A program made the translations under genes and the position numbers. DNA of 64,000 bases from Streptomyces alanosinicus (GTDB lineage Bacteria; Actinomycetota; Actinomycetes; Streptomycetales; Streptomycetaceae), in NCBI RefSeq assembly GCF_014650595.1, contig NZ_BMVG01000006.1, forward strand, positions 1 to 64,000, read 5' to 3'. Below the pieces are notes generated by a model. It saw only the letters and a list, made by a program, of their open reading frames with translations. It was not told the origin of the DNA and did not search any database. Positions 48,501-57,429 of the stretch are shown here, one piece after another; positions within the stretch are counted from its first letter, which is position 1; the number at the start of each line of letters is the position of its first letter.

Positions 48501-49535
48501 CCCGACCACCTCAAGATCACCTTCCGGATCGTCGACGAGCGGCGCCGCAAGCTGGCCGAGGACAAGGATCTGGAGGCGCTGAAGCTCCAGCTGAAGCCGA
48601 AGGCGCGCAAGGCCCTCTCCCAGGCGGCGGCCGCCACCGCGTCCCGTGAGGGCGGCGAGTCCCTGGAGCGCAAGGGCCTCACCGACTGGACGATCGGGAC
48701 ACTCAGCCGGGTCTTCGAGACCCGCCGCGCCGGCCAGCCGGTGAAGGCGTACCCGGCCCTGGTGGACGACGGCGACACGGTCTCGGTGCGGCTCTTCGAC
48801 ACGGAGGCCGAGCAGGCCGAGGCGATGTGGAAGGGCACCCGGCGCCTCATCCTGCGCAACATCCCGGTGAACCCGGCGAAGTTCGCGTCCGAGAAGCTGA
48901 CCAACGCCCAGAAGCTCGCCCTGTCGGCGAACCCGCACGGCTCCATCCAGGCCCTGTTCGACGACTGCGCGATGGCCGCGGCGGACAAGCTGATCGCGGA
49001 CTTCGGCGGGCCGGCGTGGGACGAGGAGTCGTACCGGAAGCTGTACGACAAGGTGCGTGCGGAGATCGTCGACACGACGGTCCGTACGGTCACCCAGGTG
49101 CAGCAGGTCCTCGCCGCCTGGCAGGCCTGTGAGCGTCGTCTGAAGGCCACCCGCAGCCCGGCGCTGCTCGCGAACCTGACGGACGTGCGGGGCCAGCTGG
49201 ACGCCCTGGTGAAGCCCGGTTTCGTGACGTGGGCCGGGATACGCCGCCTGCCCGACCTGATGCGCTATCTGGTGGCCGTGGACCGGCGTCTGCAGCAGAT
49301 GCCGACGAACGTCCAGCGGGACACCACGCGCATGGAGAAGGTCCACGAGATGCGGGACGAGTACGCCTGGCTCCTGGAACAGCTGCCCAAGGGGCGCCCC
49401 GTGCCGCGGCAGGTCCTGGACATCCGCTGGATGATCGAGGAGCTGCGGGTCAGCTATTTCGCCCACGCCCTGGGCACGGCGTACCCCGTCTCCGACAAGC
49501 GGATCGTGAAGGCGATCGACGCTGCCGTACCGTAG
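45591..49535 (+). CDS. hrpA: DEAH-box ATP-dependent RNA helicase HrpA
   Basis: A 1314-aa protein, as long as E. coli HrpA. Motifs: GETGSGKTTQIPK (Walker A, about 99-111), TQPRRIAARTVA, DEAHERSLNIDF (Walker B, about 198), SATIDPERF, VFLSGEREIRDT, TNVAETSLTVPGIKYVIDPG, QRKGRCGR. HA2 and OB-fold follow (to about 700), and a long HrpA C-terminal domain (about 750-1300). It unwinds RNA and rescues stalled, collided ribosomes in E. coli. Flanked by identical tRNA-Asp genes. The long minus-strand open frame across it is a shadow. Confidence 0.96.
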   Translation: MSTHPAPALGTLAPRLTELSLRDAHRLGRRLEGARKIRKPEARAAVLAEIEAEVGKAEARIGERLARVPAVSYPEQLPVSQKKDAIAAAIRDHQVVIVAGETGSGKTTQIPKICVELGRGVRGMIGHTQPRRIAARTVAERVAEELSTPLGEAVGWKVRFTDQVNPDATFIKLMTDGILLAEIQTDRELRAYDTIIIDEAHERSLNIDFLLGYLAQLLPKRPDLKVVITSATIDPERFSRHFGDAPIIEVSGRTYPVEVRYRPLLEEDSDDADRDQITAICDAVEELQAEGQGDILVFLSGEREIRDTADALEKKKYRFTEILPLYARLSHAEQHRVFQPHTGRRIVLATNVAETSLTVPGIKYVIDPGFARISRYSHRTKVQRLPIEPVSQASANQRKGRCGRTSDGICIRLYAEDDFLGRPEFTDAEILRTNLASVILQMTAAGLGDIEKFPFIDPPDHRNIRDGVQLLQELGALDPAQKDARKRLTDTGRKLAQLPVDPRLARMVLEADRNGCVREVMVIAAALSIQDPRERPADKQTQADQQHARFKDETSDFLAYLNLWRYVREQQKERGSSSFRRMCKQEYLNFLRIREWQDIYTQLRTVAKQMGIHLSEDDAPADRVHVSLLAGLLSHLGMKDVKDGNKNEYLGARSAKFAIFPGSALFKKQPKFVMSAELVETSRLWARVNAKIEPEWVEPLAEHLLKRTYSEPHWEKDQAAVMAHEKVTLYGVPIVAQRKVNYGRIDPEVSRELFIRNALVEGDWRTHHKFFADNRRLLSEVAELENRARRRDIVVDDDTLFDFYDQRVPEHVVSGAHFDSWWKHKRHEQPDFLDFEREMLIRESAEAVTKADYPDSWRQGQLTFRVTYQFEPGADADGVTVHIPLQVLNQVTDEGFEWQIPGLREEVVTELIRSLPKPVRRNYVPAPNYAKAFLDRAVPLQEPLAVTMARELRRMVGVPFEADDFDWSKVPDHLKITFRIVDERRRKLAEDKDLEALKLQLKPKARKALSQAAAATASREGGESLERKGLTDWTIGTLSRVFETRRAGQPVKAYPALVDDGDTVSVRLFDTEAEQAEAMWKGTRRLILRNIPVNPAKFASEKLTNAQKLALSANPHGSIQALFDDCAMAAADKLIADFGGPAWDEESYRKLYDKVRAEIVDTTVRTVTQVQQVLAAWQACERRLKATRSPALLANLTDVRGQLDALVKPGFVTWAGIRRLPDLMRYLVAVDRRLQQMPTNVQRDTTRMEKVHEMRDEYAWLLEQLPKGRPVPRQVLDIRWMIEELRVSYFAHALGTAYPVSDKRIVKAIDAAVP

Positions 49536-49632
49536 TCATCCACGCACAGGGGGTGAGTTCGACCAGGCGGCCCCACCTCCTGTACAGTCTGTTCTCGCAG
49601 CGCAACGCACCAAACCAAGCGCCGCGAAACCT

Positions 49633-49707
49633 GGTCCTGTGGAGCAGTTTGGAGTGCTCGCCACCCTGTCAAGGTGGAGGCCGCGGGTTCAAATCCCGTC
49701 AGGACCG
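49633..49707 (+). tRNA. tRNA-Asp (GTC), copy 2
   Basis: Identical to 44706-44780, including discriminator G; 4.9 kb away in the same orientation with hrpA between. Confidence 0.95.
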
Positions 49708-49714
49708 CATCTGC

Positions 49715-49752
49715 GAAGGCCCTCGTCCCATCCGGACGGGGGCCTTCTTTTG
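49715..49752 (+). terminator. Terminator after tRNA-Asp copy 2
   Basis: GAAGGCCCTCGTCC / GGACGGGGGCCTTC hairpin followed by TTTTG. Confidence 0.85.
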
Positions 49753-49848
49753 CTTTCGCCGCATGCGTCCGCGCCCTTGACGGCGTCACATTCGCTCGGT
49801 ACCCAAGGACCAGGGCCCGTTCCCCTGTGCGGTCCGCGGAGGTGGCAT

Positions 49849-50040
49849 ATGGCGGCATCGGCCAGGCACGAGACGCGGGCACTGCTGAGGGCCCATCTGT
49901 CGGCCGCCACGTCCTACCGGCATCTCACCCGCCACTGCCCCATCTGTCATCACCTGCTGCGGCTGGCGATGGACACCGCCCCACGCGCCCAGGAGACGGG
50001 CGAGGGGGAGCTGGAGGACGAAAGTCCCCGCACCGCGTGA
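49849..50040 (+). CDS. Small protein with CxxC motif, 63 aa
   Basis: Starts at ATG 49849 with GGAGGTGG upstream. The sequence is basic at the N-terminus (MAASARHETRALLRAHL) and contains RHLTRHCPICHHLLRL (about 24-39): His plus CPIC plus His-His could bind one zinc or another metal. The C-terminus is acidic. This kind of small protein is conserved next to bldC in Streptomyces as far as I recall. Function unknown. Confidence 0.65.
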   Translation: MAASARHETRALLRAHLSAATSYRHLTRHCPICHHLLRLAMDTAPRAQETGEGELEDESPRTA

Positions 50041-50500
50041 CCAAGGCCGGTCCCAACGGCCCGCCCGGCGTGGCACGCTGGAACGGATCGCTTCTCTAGC
50101 GCACACATGCCGCGGGCAACAACCGGCGAGACATGTGACGGGAGTCACCGCATGAGTTTTTGAAAGGACGGAACTTACCCCCGTCCTACAACAGGTCAAT
50201 TTAATATGTGCAATTGCACCCTCATCAGATGTCACGCACAGCCGTTCCGACAGCCCTGCCCAGACTCCGACAAGGCCGCTCACAGCGCCCCATCACCACC
50301 CGCGACCAGCGCACAAAAAAGATCGCGCTGGACCCGGCGGAGTCCAGCGCGATCTACGACGCACCCTGTGTCGCTGCCTAAACGTTCTCTTCGGCTTGGG
50401 CGTGGGGCCTGTTGGGGCAGGTCCCGCGTCGCTTGGAGCTAGGGTTCGGGCGCCTCGACAGGTTGGGGGACCTGCCGCTTTTGCCCGGTTATGCAGTTGT
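50041..50500. other. Intergenic region between the CxxC protein and bldC
   Basis: No gene seen. It holds a weak hairpin GGACGG / CCGTCC (50166-50186), an AT-rich stretch (50194-50216), and the strong bldC terminator at 50314-50355. Confidence 0.6.
50314..50354 (-). terminator. Intrinsic terminator of bldC
   Basis: On the minus strand GATCGCGCTGGAC / GTCCAGCGCGATC (13-bp stem, 8-nt loop) followed directly by TTTTTT. It lies about 150 bp past the bldC stop, one of few textbook rho-independent terminators in the window. Confidence 0.92.
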
Positions 50501-50707
50501 TCAGGCCTCGCTGCGCTGCTGCGGGATGCCCGCGAGCAGAGCGCGGACCTCGGCCTCGCGATAGCGGCGATGCCCGCCGAGCGTTCGAATGGACGTGAGC
50601 TTGCCGGCCTTCGCCCACCGCGTGACCGTCTTCGGGTCCACGCGGAACATCGTGGCGACCTCAGCCGGGGTCAGCAGCGGCTCGGCATCAGGGGTGCGAG
50701 CGGTCAT
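50501..50707 (-). CDS. bldC: BldC, MerR-like developmental regulator
   Basis: The 68-aa product (MTARTPDAEPLLTPAEV) is a lone winged helix of the MerR type without effector domain: LTPAEVATMFRVDPKTVTRWAKAGKLTSIRTLGGHRRYREAEVRALL covers almost all of it. Length and sequence match BldC, which binds direct repeats cooperatively and holds back premature sporulation. GGAGG precedes the ATG. An in-frame upstream start at 50773 is rejected. Confidence 0.96.
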   Translation of the reverse strand: MTARTPDAEPLLTPAEVATMFRVDPKTVTRWAKAGKLTSIRTLGGHRRYREAEVRALLAGIPQQRSEA

Positions 50708-50723
50708 GAGCGGCCTCCTCGGG

Positions 50724-50745
50724 AGAACCGAACCTTCTCGGTTCT
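50724..50745. promoter_or_regulatory. Inverted repeat in the bldC leader
   Basis: AGAACCGA (50724-50731) / TCGGTTCT (50738-50745), 8-bp arms with a 6-nt spacer, about 17 bp upstream of the bldC start. It could be an mRNA hairpin close to the ribosome site or a protein-binding site. Confidence 0.5.
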
Positions 50746-51238
50746 TTCCTCTAAATTCTGCACCTTGACCCACGTTGCCCGAAATGGCGGACGCGGGCCG
50801 AGTCGGTTATAGGACGAACGGCTTGTCCTCGGCACTACAACTACACCATCTGTCCAGCCACGTCGGCCAAACCGATGGAATTGCCCTCCCAGGTGTTCAT
50901 CAGCGACGGAAGCCGATGGACCATGCCATAGCGGACAGTCACGCCACTGTGACGATCAGTCACAGGGCGATCAGGAGTCACCAGACCCCCCAAAGCGTGC
51001 AATGCTGAGATTCCGCCCATGGTGGAGCATAGTTGGGCGGAAGGAGTCCTCCCCGGACTCCTTGTCCTATTTTGGCATGAGGGGTGCCAAGAGGCGCAAG
51101 GGCCGGGTAAGTGCCGTCCATCACCCTTGAGGCAAAAGTCCAGATCGGGACCAACGTCCCCTCACATGGGCAAGTGCCGTAGACCGTACGTCGTTCGACG
51201 CCGTTCGAGCCGTGATGTAGATCACAGTCTTACGTCAC
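50746..51238. other. bldC upstream region
   Basis: About 490 bp without a supportable gene between bldC and the next minus-strand gene. It should hold the bldC promoter, and I cannot name its -10/-35. Confidence 0.5.
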
Positions 51239-52081
51239 TCAATTCGCGGAACGCCGGTCCCGTACCGCCCGCCAGCGCTCGACCAGCCGCACATAGGCCT
51301 CCCCGGCCGCCGCCCCGTCGCCCCGGCGCAGCGCCTCGATGCCGTCGGCCACGTCCGCCGCCGAGTGGTCGCCCTCCAACTCACCGGCCGGCAGCACATG
51401 CACCAGGCCGCCGTAGTCCAGCTCCACCAGCGAGCGCGGATGGAACTCCTCCAGCCAGCGGCCGACGTCCACGAGACCGTCGATCAGCGGCCCCTCTTCC
51501 ACGGCGTCCTTCAGCGTGCGCAGCGCCCGCGCCACCCGCCGCCGGGCCTGCACCATGGGCGTGCGGTAGCGCAGCACCGGCGGCACCTCGGCGGTGCCCT
51601 TCTCATAGCGCCGCTCCTCGTCCGAGACGAGCACGAACCAGTTCAGCGGCACCTGCCAGGTCGAGGTGCGGATCCAGGGGCGGGCGTCGGGATTGCGGTC
51701 GAGCCAGCGCTCGTAGTCCTGGGCGGCCTGGCGGCGTACGACCGGGGGCAGCGCCGCGTCCAGGACCGGCGCGGGCAGTTCCTCCGCCAGCTCGCCGAGC
51801 GCCTGCCAGCCGCGCAGCCGGGTCCGCCAGGGGCACACACAGACCACGCCGTCGACCTCGGCCACGAAGGCGTCGCTGCTCTCGTGCACGGGCACCGCGA
51901 CCGGCGGGGTCGGCAGCAAGTCGGCAAGGGAGCGGCGCAGTTCGTCCTGATAGGAGGGACGGTCGGGGCGGCGGGCGTAGCGCGCCCAGTGGCTGCGCTC
52001 CGGCTCCGGGAAGGCGCCCAGCGGCTCGTACACGCGCAGGTACGCGGCATAGGGGACTACCACGGAGGACACCTTCGGCAC
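51239..52081 (-). CDS. Conserved hypothetical protein (280 aa)
   Basis: Starts at GTG 52081 ([21 protein letters not shown]). Soluble, Arg/Glu-rich, no membrane segment or signal. Recognisable stretches include [18 protein letters not shown] and [14 protein letters not shown]. No catalytic motif is apparent. It is divergent from the valine dehydrogenase gene and sits upstream of bldC on the same strand. I believe the gene is conserved at this place in Streptomyces; function unknown. Confidence 0.75.
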   Translation of the reverse strand: MPKVSSVVVPYAAYLRVYEPLGAFPEPERSHWARYARRPDRPSYQDELRRSLADLLPTPPVAVPVHESSDAFVAEVDGVVCVCPWRTRLRGWQALGELAEELPAPVLDAALPPVVRRQAAQDYERWLDRNPDARPWIRTSTWQVPLNWFVLVSDEERRYEKGTAEVPPVLRYRTPMVQARRRVARALRTLKDAVEEGPLIDGLVDVGRWLEEFHPRSLVELDYGGLVHVLPAGELEGDHSAADVADGIEALRRGDGAAAGEAYVRLVERWRAVRDRRSAN

Positions 52082-52281
52082 GCCTGCTCCCTCCCCATCG
52101 GGCCCCGCTCGAAACCACTGCAAATCGTCCCACGGACATGCGTGCGCCGAAGGCGCGCGAGAGTGATCCTGAACACTGCACAGATGGTGGTCCTACCGAG
52201 GCTCTACGCTCAGGGCACGGCGCCCCGCCACCTGTACGGGGTTCCGCCCCACTCGCCGCTATTTACACAGGAGTCACCACA

Positions 52282-53388
52282 GTGACTGACGTAACCGGCG
52301 CGCCTGCTGATGTCCTGCACACCCTGTTCCACTCGGACCAGGGCGGCCATGAGCAGGTCGTGCTCTGCCAGGATCGTGCGAGCGGCCTCAAGGCCGTCAT
52401 CGCCATCCACTCCACCGCCCTGGGCCCGGCCCTCGGCGGCACGCGCTTCTATCCCTACGCCACCGAGGCCGAGGCCGTCGCCGACGCCCTCAACCTGGCG
52501 CGCGGGATGTCGTACAAGAACGCCATGGCCGGTCTCGACCACGGCGGCGGCAAGGCCGTGATCATCGGCGACCCGGACCGCGACAAGTCCGAGGACCTCC
52601 TCCTCGCCTACGGCCGTATGGTCGCCTCGCTCGGCGGGCGGTACGTCACGGCGTGCGACGTCGGCACCTATGTCGCCGACATGGACGTAGTGGCCCGCGA
52701 ATGCCGCTGGACCACCGGCCGCTCCCCCGAGAACGGCGGCGCCGGCGACTCCTCCGTGCTCACCGCCTTCGGCGTCTACCAGGGCATGCGCGCCTCCGCC
52801 CAGCACCTGTGGGGCGACCCCTCGCTGCGCGGCCGCAAGGTCGGCATCGCGGGCGTCGGCAAGGTCGGCCACCACCTGGTGAAGCACCTGCGCGAGGAGG
52901 GCGCCGAGGTCGTCGTCACGGACGTGCGCACGGACGCCGTCCAGCGGATCCTGGAGCAGTATCCGGCGGGCGTGACGGCGGTCGCCGACACCGCGGCGCT
53001 GATCCGCGTGGAGGGCCTCGACATCTATGCCCCCTGCGCGCTCGGCGGTGCCCTGAACGACGACAGCGTGCCGGTGCTCACCGCCAAGGTGGTGTGCGGC
53101 GCGGCCAACAACCAACTCGCGCACCCGGGTGTGGAGAAAGACCTCGCCGACCGCGGGATCCTCTACGCGCCGGACTACGTGGTGAACGCCGGCGGCGTCA
53201 TCCAGGTCGCCGACGAACTGCACGGGTTCGACTTCGACCGGTGCAGGACGAAGGCGGCGAAGATCTTCGACACCACGCTGGCCATATTCGCACGTGCGAA
53301 GGAAGACGGGATTCCGCCGGCCGCCGCGGCCGACCGGATCGCCGAGCAGCGCATGGCCGAGGCCCGCGCGGGACGCATCGCACACTGA
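52282..53388 (+). CDS. vdh: Valine (branched-chain amino acid) dehydrogenase
   Basis: A 368-aa protein starting at GTG 52282 with AGGAG nine bases upstream; a much longer in-frame reading from 51019 is spurious. Glu/Leu/Phe/Val dehydrogenase family: [12 protein letters not shown], catalytic Lys in [11 protein letters not shown] (about 91), Asp in [13 protein letters not shown], and the NAD Rossmann motif [17 protein letters not shown] (about 190-205). It oxidises valine, leucine and isoleucine to oxo acids, feeding acyl-CoA starter units for polyketides. Position next to bldC matches S. coelicolor. Confidence 0.94.
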   Translation: MTDVTGAPADVLHTLFHSDQGGHEQVVLCQDRASGLKAVIAIHSTALGPALGGTRFYPYATEAEAVADALNLARGMSYKNAMAGLDHGGGKAVIIGDPDRDKSEDLLLAYGRMVASLGGRYVTACDVGTYVADMDVVARECRWTTGRSPENGGAGDSSVLTAFGVYQGMRASAQHLWGDPSLRGRKVGIAGVGKVGHHLVKHLREEGAEVVVTDVRTDAVQRILEQYPAGVTAVADTAALIRVEGLDIYAPCALGGALNDDSVPVLTAKVVCGAANNQLAHPGVEKDLADRGILYAPDYVVNAGGVIQVADELHGFDFDRCRTKAAKIFDTTLAIFARAKEDGIPPAAAADRIAEQRMAEARAGRIAH

Positions 53389-53678
53389 CCGTTCGCACAC
53401 ATGAGCGGTACCCGTCGGCGGGAACTTAGAGAGAACTCTCACTTCCACCGGCGGGTCGTTCCCCGATAAGTGGTTAAAATCGCCACTGACCAGCGAGGAC
53501 GGGGCGCCTCGAAGGTCCTGTGCACACGCGCGTGCTGCGGGCGACGTACCGTATGGGCGCGGGCTCAGGTACCGTGGAAGCCCTACGGACCGGCCTCTCT
53601 ATTGAGAGTCCGTTCCAGATCATGAACGCGTGTCAGACTCTGGGGCCGTTGAGCCCCTGTCACCGAGGGGGTCGAGCC

Positions 53679-53936
53679 ATGGGGCGCGGCCGGGCCAAGG
53701 CCAAGCAGACAAAGGTCGCCCGCCAGCTGAAGTACAACAGCGGTGGGACTGACCTGTCACGTCTGGCCAGTGAACTGGGCGCATCGACGTCGAACCAGCC
53801 GCCGAACGGCGAGCCGTTCGAGGACGATGAGAACGACGAGGACGATCTCTACTCTCGTTATGCCGACCTCTACGAGGACGACGACGAGGAAGAGGACGAC
53901 AAGGATCCTCACCAACAGCACCGTCGCGGCGCTTGA
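53679..53936 (+). CDS. DUF3073-family protein
   Basis: An 85-aa protein: basic N-terminus (MGRGRAKAKQTKVARQLKYN), then a short S/T-rich linker and an extremely acidic C-terminus (EDDENDEDDLYSRYADLYEDDDEEEDD). The charge-split layout is that of actinobacterial DUF3073. Function unknown; the 290-bp region before it has no gene. Confidence 0.85.
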   Translation: MGRGRAKAKQTKVARQLKYNSGGTDLSRLASELGASTSNQPPNGEPFEDDENDEDDLYSRYADLYEDDDEEEDDKDPHQQHRRGA

Positions 53937-53951
53937 CCTTGCAGTGACCAG

Positions 53952-53978
53952 CCCGGTCGGTGGCAGAGCCACCGACCG
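53952..53978. terminator. Terminator between DUF3073 gene and purM
   Basis: CCGGTCGGTGGC-AGA-GCCACCGACCGG, 12-bp perfect stem, followed by TTTCTG on the plus strand; the genes are convergent. Confidence 0.85.
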
Positions 53979-53999
53979 GTTTCTGTGCTGTCCGCGGGG

Positions 54000-55073
54000 T
54001 CAGACCGCGTAGTCCCCGACCAGCTCGGCGCCGGTCGTCTTCGTGCCCCGGTCCGTGATCTCGCCGGCCACCCAGGCGTCCACACCGCGGTCGGCCAGGG
54101 TCGCGAGGGCCACCTCGGCGGACTCCTCGGGGACGATCGCCATCATGCCGACGCCCATGTTGAGGGTCTTCTCCAGCTCCAGGCGCTCGACGTCCCCGGT
54201 CCGTCCGACCAGGTCGAAGATCGCGCCCGGGGTCCAGGTGGAGCGGTCGACCGTGGCGTGCAGCCCGTCCGGGATCACCCGGGCCAGGTTGGCCGCGAGC
54301 CCGCCGCCGGTGATGTGCGAGAAGGCGTGTACATCGGCGGTGCGGGTGAGCGCCAGGCAGTCCAGCGAGTAGATCTTGGTCGGCTCCAGCAGCTCCTCGC
54401 CGAGGGTGCGGCCGAGCTCGGCGACCTCCGACTCCAGGGCCAGGCCCGCCGTGTTCAGCAGCACATGCCGGACCAGGGAGTACCCGTTCGAGTGAAGCCC
54501 GGAGGACGCCATGGCGATCACCGCGTCACCCTTACGGATGCGATCCGCGCCGAGCAGCCGGTCGGCCTCCACGACACCCGTGCCGGCGCCGGCGACATCG
54601 AAGTCGTCCGCGCCCAGCAGCCCGGGGTGCTCGGCCGTCTCGCCGCCCACCAGGGCGCACCCGGCGAGCACACAGCCCTCCGCGATGCCCTTCACGATGG
54701 CCGCGACGCGCTCGGGGTGGACCTTGCCGACGCAGATGTAGTCCGTCATGAACAGCGGCTCGGCACCGCACACCACGATGTCGTCCATGACCATGGCGAC
54801 CAGGTCGTGGCCGATGGTGTCGTAGACGCCCATACGGCGGGCGATGTCGACCTTGGTGCCGACGCCGTCCGTGGCGGAGGCGAGCAGCGGACGCTCGAAG
54901 CGCTTGAGGGCGGAGGCGTCGAAGAGACCGGCGAACCCGCCGAGGCCGCCGAGGACCTCGGGGCGCTGGGTCTTCTTCACCCACTCCTTCATGAGTTCCA
55001 CGGCGCGGTCGCCCGCCTCGATATCGACACCGGCAGCCGCGTAGGAAGCACCGGGTACAGCAGTCTCAGACAT
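54000..55073 (-). CDS. purM: Phosphoribosylformylglycinamidine cyclo-ligase
   Basis: A 357-aa AIR synthetase (PurM/PurL superfamily). ATP and substrate motifs: TDGVGTKVDIARRMG (about 60-75), HDLVAMVMDDIVVCGAEPLFMTDYI, ALVGGETAEHPG, SSGLHSNGYSLVR, AFSHITGGGLAANL. It makes AIR from FGAM, step 5 of purine synthesis. It follows purF by 34 bp on the same strand. Confidence 0.97.
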   Translation of the reverse strand: MSETAVPGASYAAAGVDIEAGDRAVELMKEWVKKTQRPEVLGGLGGFAGLFDASALKRFERPLLASATDGVGTKVDIARRMGVYDTIGHDLVAMVMDDIVVCGAEPLFMTDYICVGKVHPERVAAIVKGIAEGCVLAGCALVGGETAEHPGLLGADDFDVAGAGTGVVEADRLLGADRIRKGDAVIAMASSGLHSNGYSLVRHVLLNTAGLALESEVAELGRTLGEELLEPTKIYSLDCLALTRTADVHAFSHITGGGLAANLARVIPDGLHATVDRSTWTPGAIFDLVGRTGDVERLELEKTLNMGVGMMAIVPEESAEVALATLADRGVDAWVAGEITDRGTKTTGAELVGDYAV

Positions 55074-55107
55074 TGCCTGGGATCTTTCGGGTTGGTTTCT
55101 ACGAGGC

Positions 55108-56637
55108 TTACGGGCGACGGATCGCGTCGGCGGCGGCCGTCGCGGCGGGCCCCGCGGCCAGCTCGGTCTCCAGCAGCTGCTTGCCGAGCAGCTCGGGGTC
55201 CGGCAGCTCCATCGGGTACTCGCCGTCGAAGCAGGCGCGGCACAGGTCGGGCTTGGCGATGGTGGTCGCCTCGATCATGCCGTCGATGGAGATGTAGGAG
55301 AGCGAGTCGGCGCCGAGGCTGGTACCGATCTCCTCGATGGTCATGCCGTTGGCGATCAGCTCCGCGCGCGTGGCGAAGTCGATGCCGAAGAAGCAGGGCC
55401 ACTTCACGGGCGGCGAGGAGATCCGGATGTGGACCTCGGCGGCGCCGGCCTCGCGGAGCATGCGCACCAGGGCGCGCTGGGTGTTGCCGCGCACGATCGA
55501 GTCGTCGACGACGACCAGGCGCTTGCCCTTGATGACTTCCTTCAGCGGGTTCAGCTTCAGGCGGATGCCCAGCTGGCGGATGGTCTGCGAGGGCTGGATG
55601 AAGGTCCGCCCGACGTAGGCGTTCTTCACCAGGCCGTTGCCGAAGGGGATGCCGGAGGCCTCCGCGTAGCCGATGGCGGCCGGGGTGCCGGACTCCGGGG
55701 TGGCTATGACCAGGTCGGCCTCGACCGGGGCTTCCTTGGCGAGCCGGCGGCCCATCTCCACCCGGGAGAGGTACACGTTCCGGCCGGCGATGTCGGTGTC
55801 CGGGCGGGCCAGGTACACATACTCGAAGACACAGCCCTTGGGCTTCGCTTCCGCGAATCGGGAGCTGCGCAGGCCGTTCTCGTCGACGGCGATGAACTCG
55901 CCCGGCTCGATCTCGCGGACGAAGCTGGCGCCGCAGATGTCCAGGGCGGCGGACTCGGAGGCGACCACCCAGCCGCGCTCCAGGCGGCCGAGGACCAGCG
56001 GGCGGATGCCCTGCGGGTCACGGGCGGCGTAGAGGGTGTGCTCGTCCATGAAGACGAGGGAGAAGGCGCCGCGCACCTTCGGGAGCACCGCGTGCGCGGC
56101 CTCCTCGATGGTCAGCGGCTTGCCGTCGTCGTCGACCTGGGCGGCCAGCAGGGCCGTCAGCAGGTCGGTGTCGTTGGTGGCCGCGACCCGGGTGGAACGG
56201 CTGTTGTTGTCGTTCGGCAGGGCGGCGACCATCTCGGCGAGCTGCGCCGTGTTGACCAGGTTGCCGTTGTGGCCGAGCGCGATCGAGCCGTGCGCGGTGG
56301 CGCGGAAGGTCGGCTGGGCGTTCTCCCACACGGAGGCGCCGGTGGTCGAGTAGCGGGCGTGTCCGACCGCGATATGACCCTGGAGCGAACCGAGCGAGGT
56401 TTCGTCGAAGACCTGGGAGACCAGGCCCATGTCCTTGAAGACGAGGATCTGGGAGCCGTTGCTGACCGCGATTCCCGCGGATTCCTGACCCCGGTGCTGG
56501 AGGGCGTAGAGCCCGAAGTACGTGAGCTTTGCGACCTCTTCGCCCGGAGCCCAGACACCGAAGACGCCGCAAGCGTCCTGGGGGCCTTTCTCGCCGGGAA
56601 GCAGATCGTGATTGAGTCGACCGTCACCACGTGGCAC
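55108..56637 (-). CDS. purF: Amidophosphoribosyltransferase
   Basis: A 509-aa PurF with a 22-residue propeptide before the N-terminal nucleophile Cys23 (DACGVFGVW). PRPP loop VVVDDSIVRGNTQRALV (about 365-380). Cysteines in KWPCFFGID and KPDLCRACFDGEYP match the [4Fe-4S]-containing Bacillus type. Committed step of purine synthesis, feedback-regulated by nucleotides. Upstream of purM. Confidence 0.97.
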   Translation of the reverse strand: MPRGDGRLNHDLLPGEKGPQDACGVFGVWAPGEEVAKLTYFGLYALQHRGQESAGIAVSNGSQILVFKDMGLVSQVFDETSLGSLQGHIAVGHARYSTTGASVWENAQPTFRATAHGSIALGHNGNLVNTAQLAEMVAALPNDNNSRSTRVAATNDTDLLTALLAAQVDDDGKPLTIEEAAHAVLPKVRGAFSLVFMDEHTLYAARDPQGIRPLVLGRLERGWVVASESAALDICGASFVREIEPGEFIAVDENGLRSSRFAEAKPKGCVFEYVYLARPDTDIAGRNVYLSRVEMGRRLAKEAPVEADLVIATPESGTPAAIGYAEASGIPFGNGLVKNAYVGRTFIQPSQTIRQLGIRLKLNPLKEVIKGKRLVVVDDSIVRGNTQRALVRMLREAGAAEVHIRISSPPVKWPCFFGIDFATRAELIANGMTIEEIGTSLGADSLSYISIDGMIEATTIAKPDLCRACFDGEYPMELPDPELLGKQLLETELAAGPAATAAADAIRRP

Positions 56638-56860
56638 GGCACCGAGTGTAGGCGAGGTCGACCACTGGTCCGAATTGGGGATACGCGCTTCTTACGGAAC
56701 GCCTGACACCGATCATTTTGTCGCTTTCCTCGTTTGCACTGGTCAGCGAGGTGACCTATGCCCTTCGGCGCACGCAGGAGGTCTGTCCCGTGGCGGCGTC
56801 CGCCCGTTCGCCGGGTCGGTGAGTGAGGTGTCGCACACCATTCGGGGGTACTGCGGGTGA

Positions 56861-57316
56861 TCAACCGGGCGTACCACGGCTGAGCTGGATGCGGTCGCCG
56901 GCGCCGTCGGTGAGCGTCAGCTTCCCGTCGTCGGCCTTGGCGAGAAGCGTGCCGGTGGTCAGGGCGCGGGAGAGGGCGCGCTCGAAGTCCATCCGGTCCG
57001 GGGCGCAGGCCATCCTGGTCGTGCGCAGATCGCCGAAGGTGAGGTGGTCGCCGTGGACCGTGACCCGGGCGCTGAACTGGTTGCAGCCGAGGTTCCCGGC
57101 CGCCTTGCCGTCCGCGTCGATCCGCAGCCGGGCGACGGCCGGCGCATGCCGGGTCGTGTCGCCGACGGTGAGGCTGTCGACCCGCCAGTCGACGCCGGTC
57201 ACGGGCTGGGGAACGCTCACCGCACCACTGTCCGCCCTCCCGTTTCCACATGCCACCGTGAGCACGGCGAGAGCGGCGGCCACTGTCGGGATCATGCGCT
57301 GCTTGTACCGGTTCAT
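56861..57316 (-). CDS. META-domain lipoprotein
   Basis: About 151 aa from MNRYKQRMIPTVAAALAVLTVAC: a lipoprotein signal with lipobox Cys near residue 23, followed by a META/HslJ-like domain (about 55-150: ARLRIDADGKAAGNLGCNQFSARVTVHGDHLTFGDLRTTRMAC). An in-frame ATG at 57340 adds eight residues. Surface-anchored, role unknown. Confidence 0.85.
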   Translation of the reverse strand: MNRYKQRMIPTVAAALAVLTVACGNGRADSGAVSVPQPVTGVDWRVDSLTVGDTTRHAPAVARLRIDADGKAAGNLGCNQFSARVTVHGDHLTFGDLRTTRMACAPDRMDFERALSRALTTGTLLAKADDGKLTLTDGAGDRIQLSRGTPG

Positions 57317-57346
57317 GGCGATTCGACGCTCCGGCGGCACGACCGG

Positions 57347-57429
57347 TTCCGCTACGGCCGCTTCCCTGCGCCGGCTTCCCTGCGCCGGCTTCCCTACGGC
57401 TGCTTCCGCTACGGCTGCTTCCGCTACGA
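57347..57429. repeat. Short tandem repeats between META and SCP2-like genes
   Basis: Units CTTCCGCTACGGCTG and GGCTTCCCTGCGCC repeat two to three times each, ending at the stop of the next gene. Low-complexity spacer. Confidence 0.7.

Noticed and set aside
45543..49466. 1307-codon minus-strand open frame opposite hrpA
   Set aside because: hrpA has all DEAH motifs on the plus strand; the antisense frame has none.
51019..53388. 789-aa reading of valine dehydrogenase
   Set aside because: The extra 421 residues are Arg/Pro-rich antisense of the minus-strand gene at 51239-52081; GTG 52282 has a good ribosome site.
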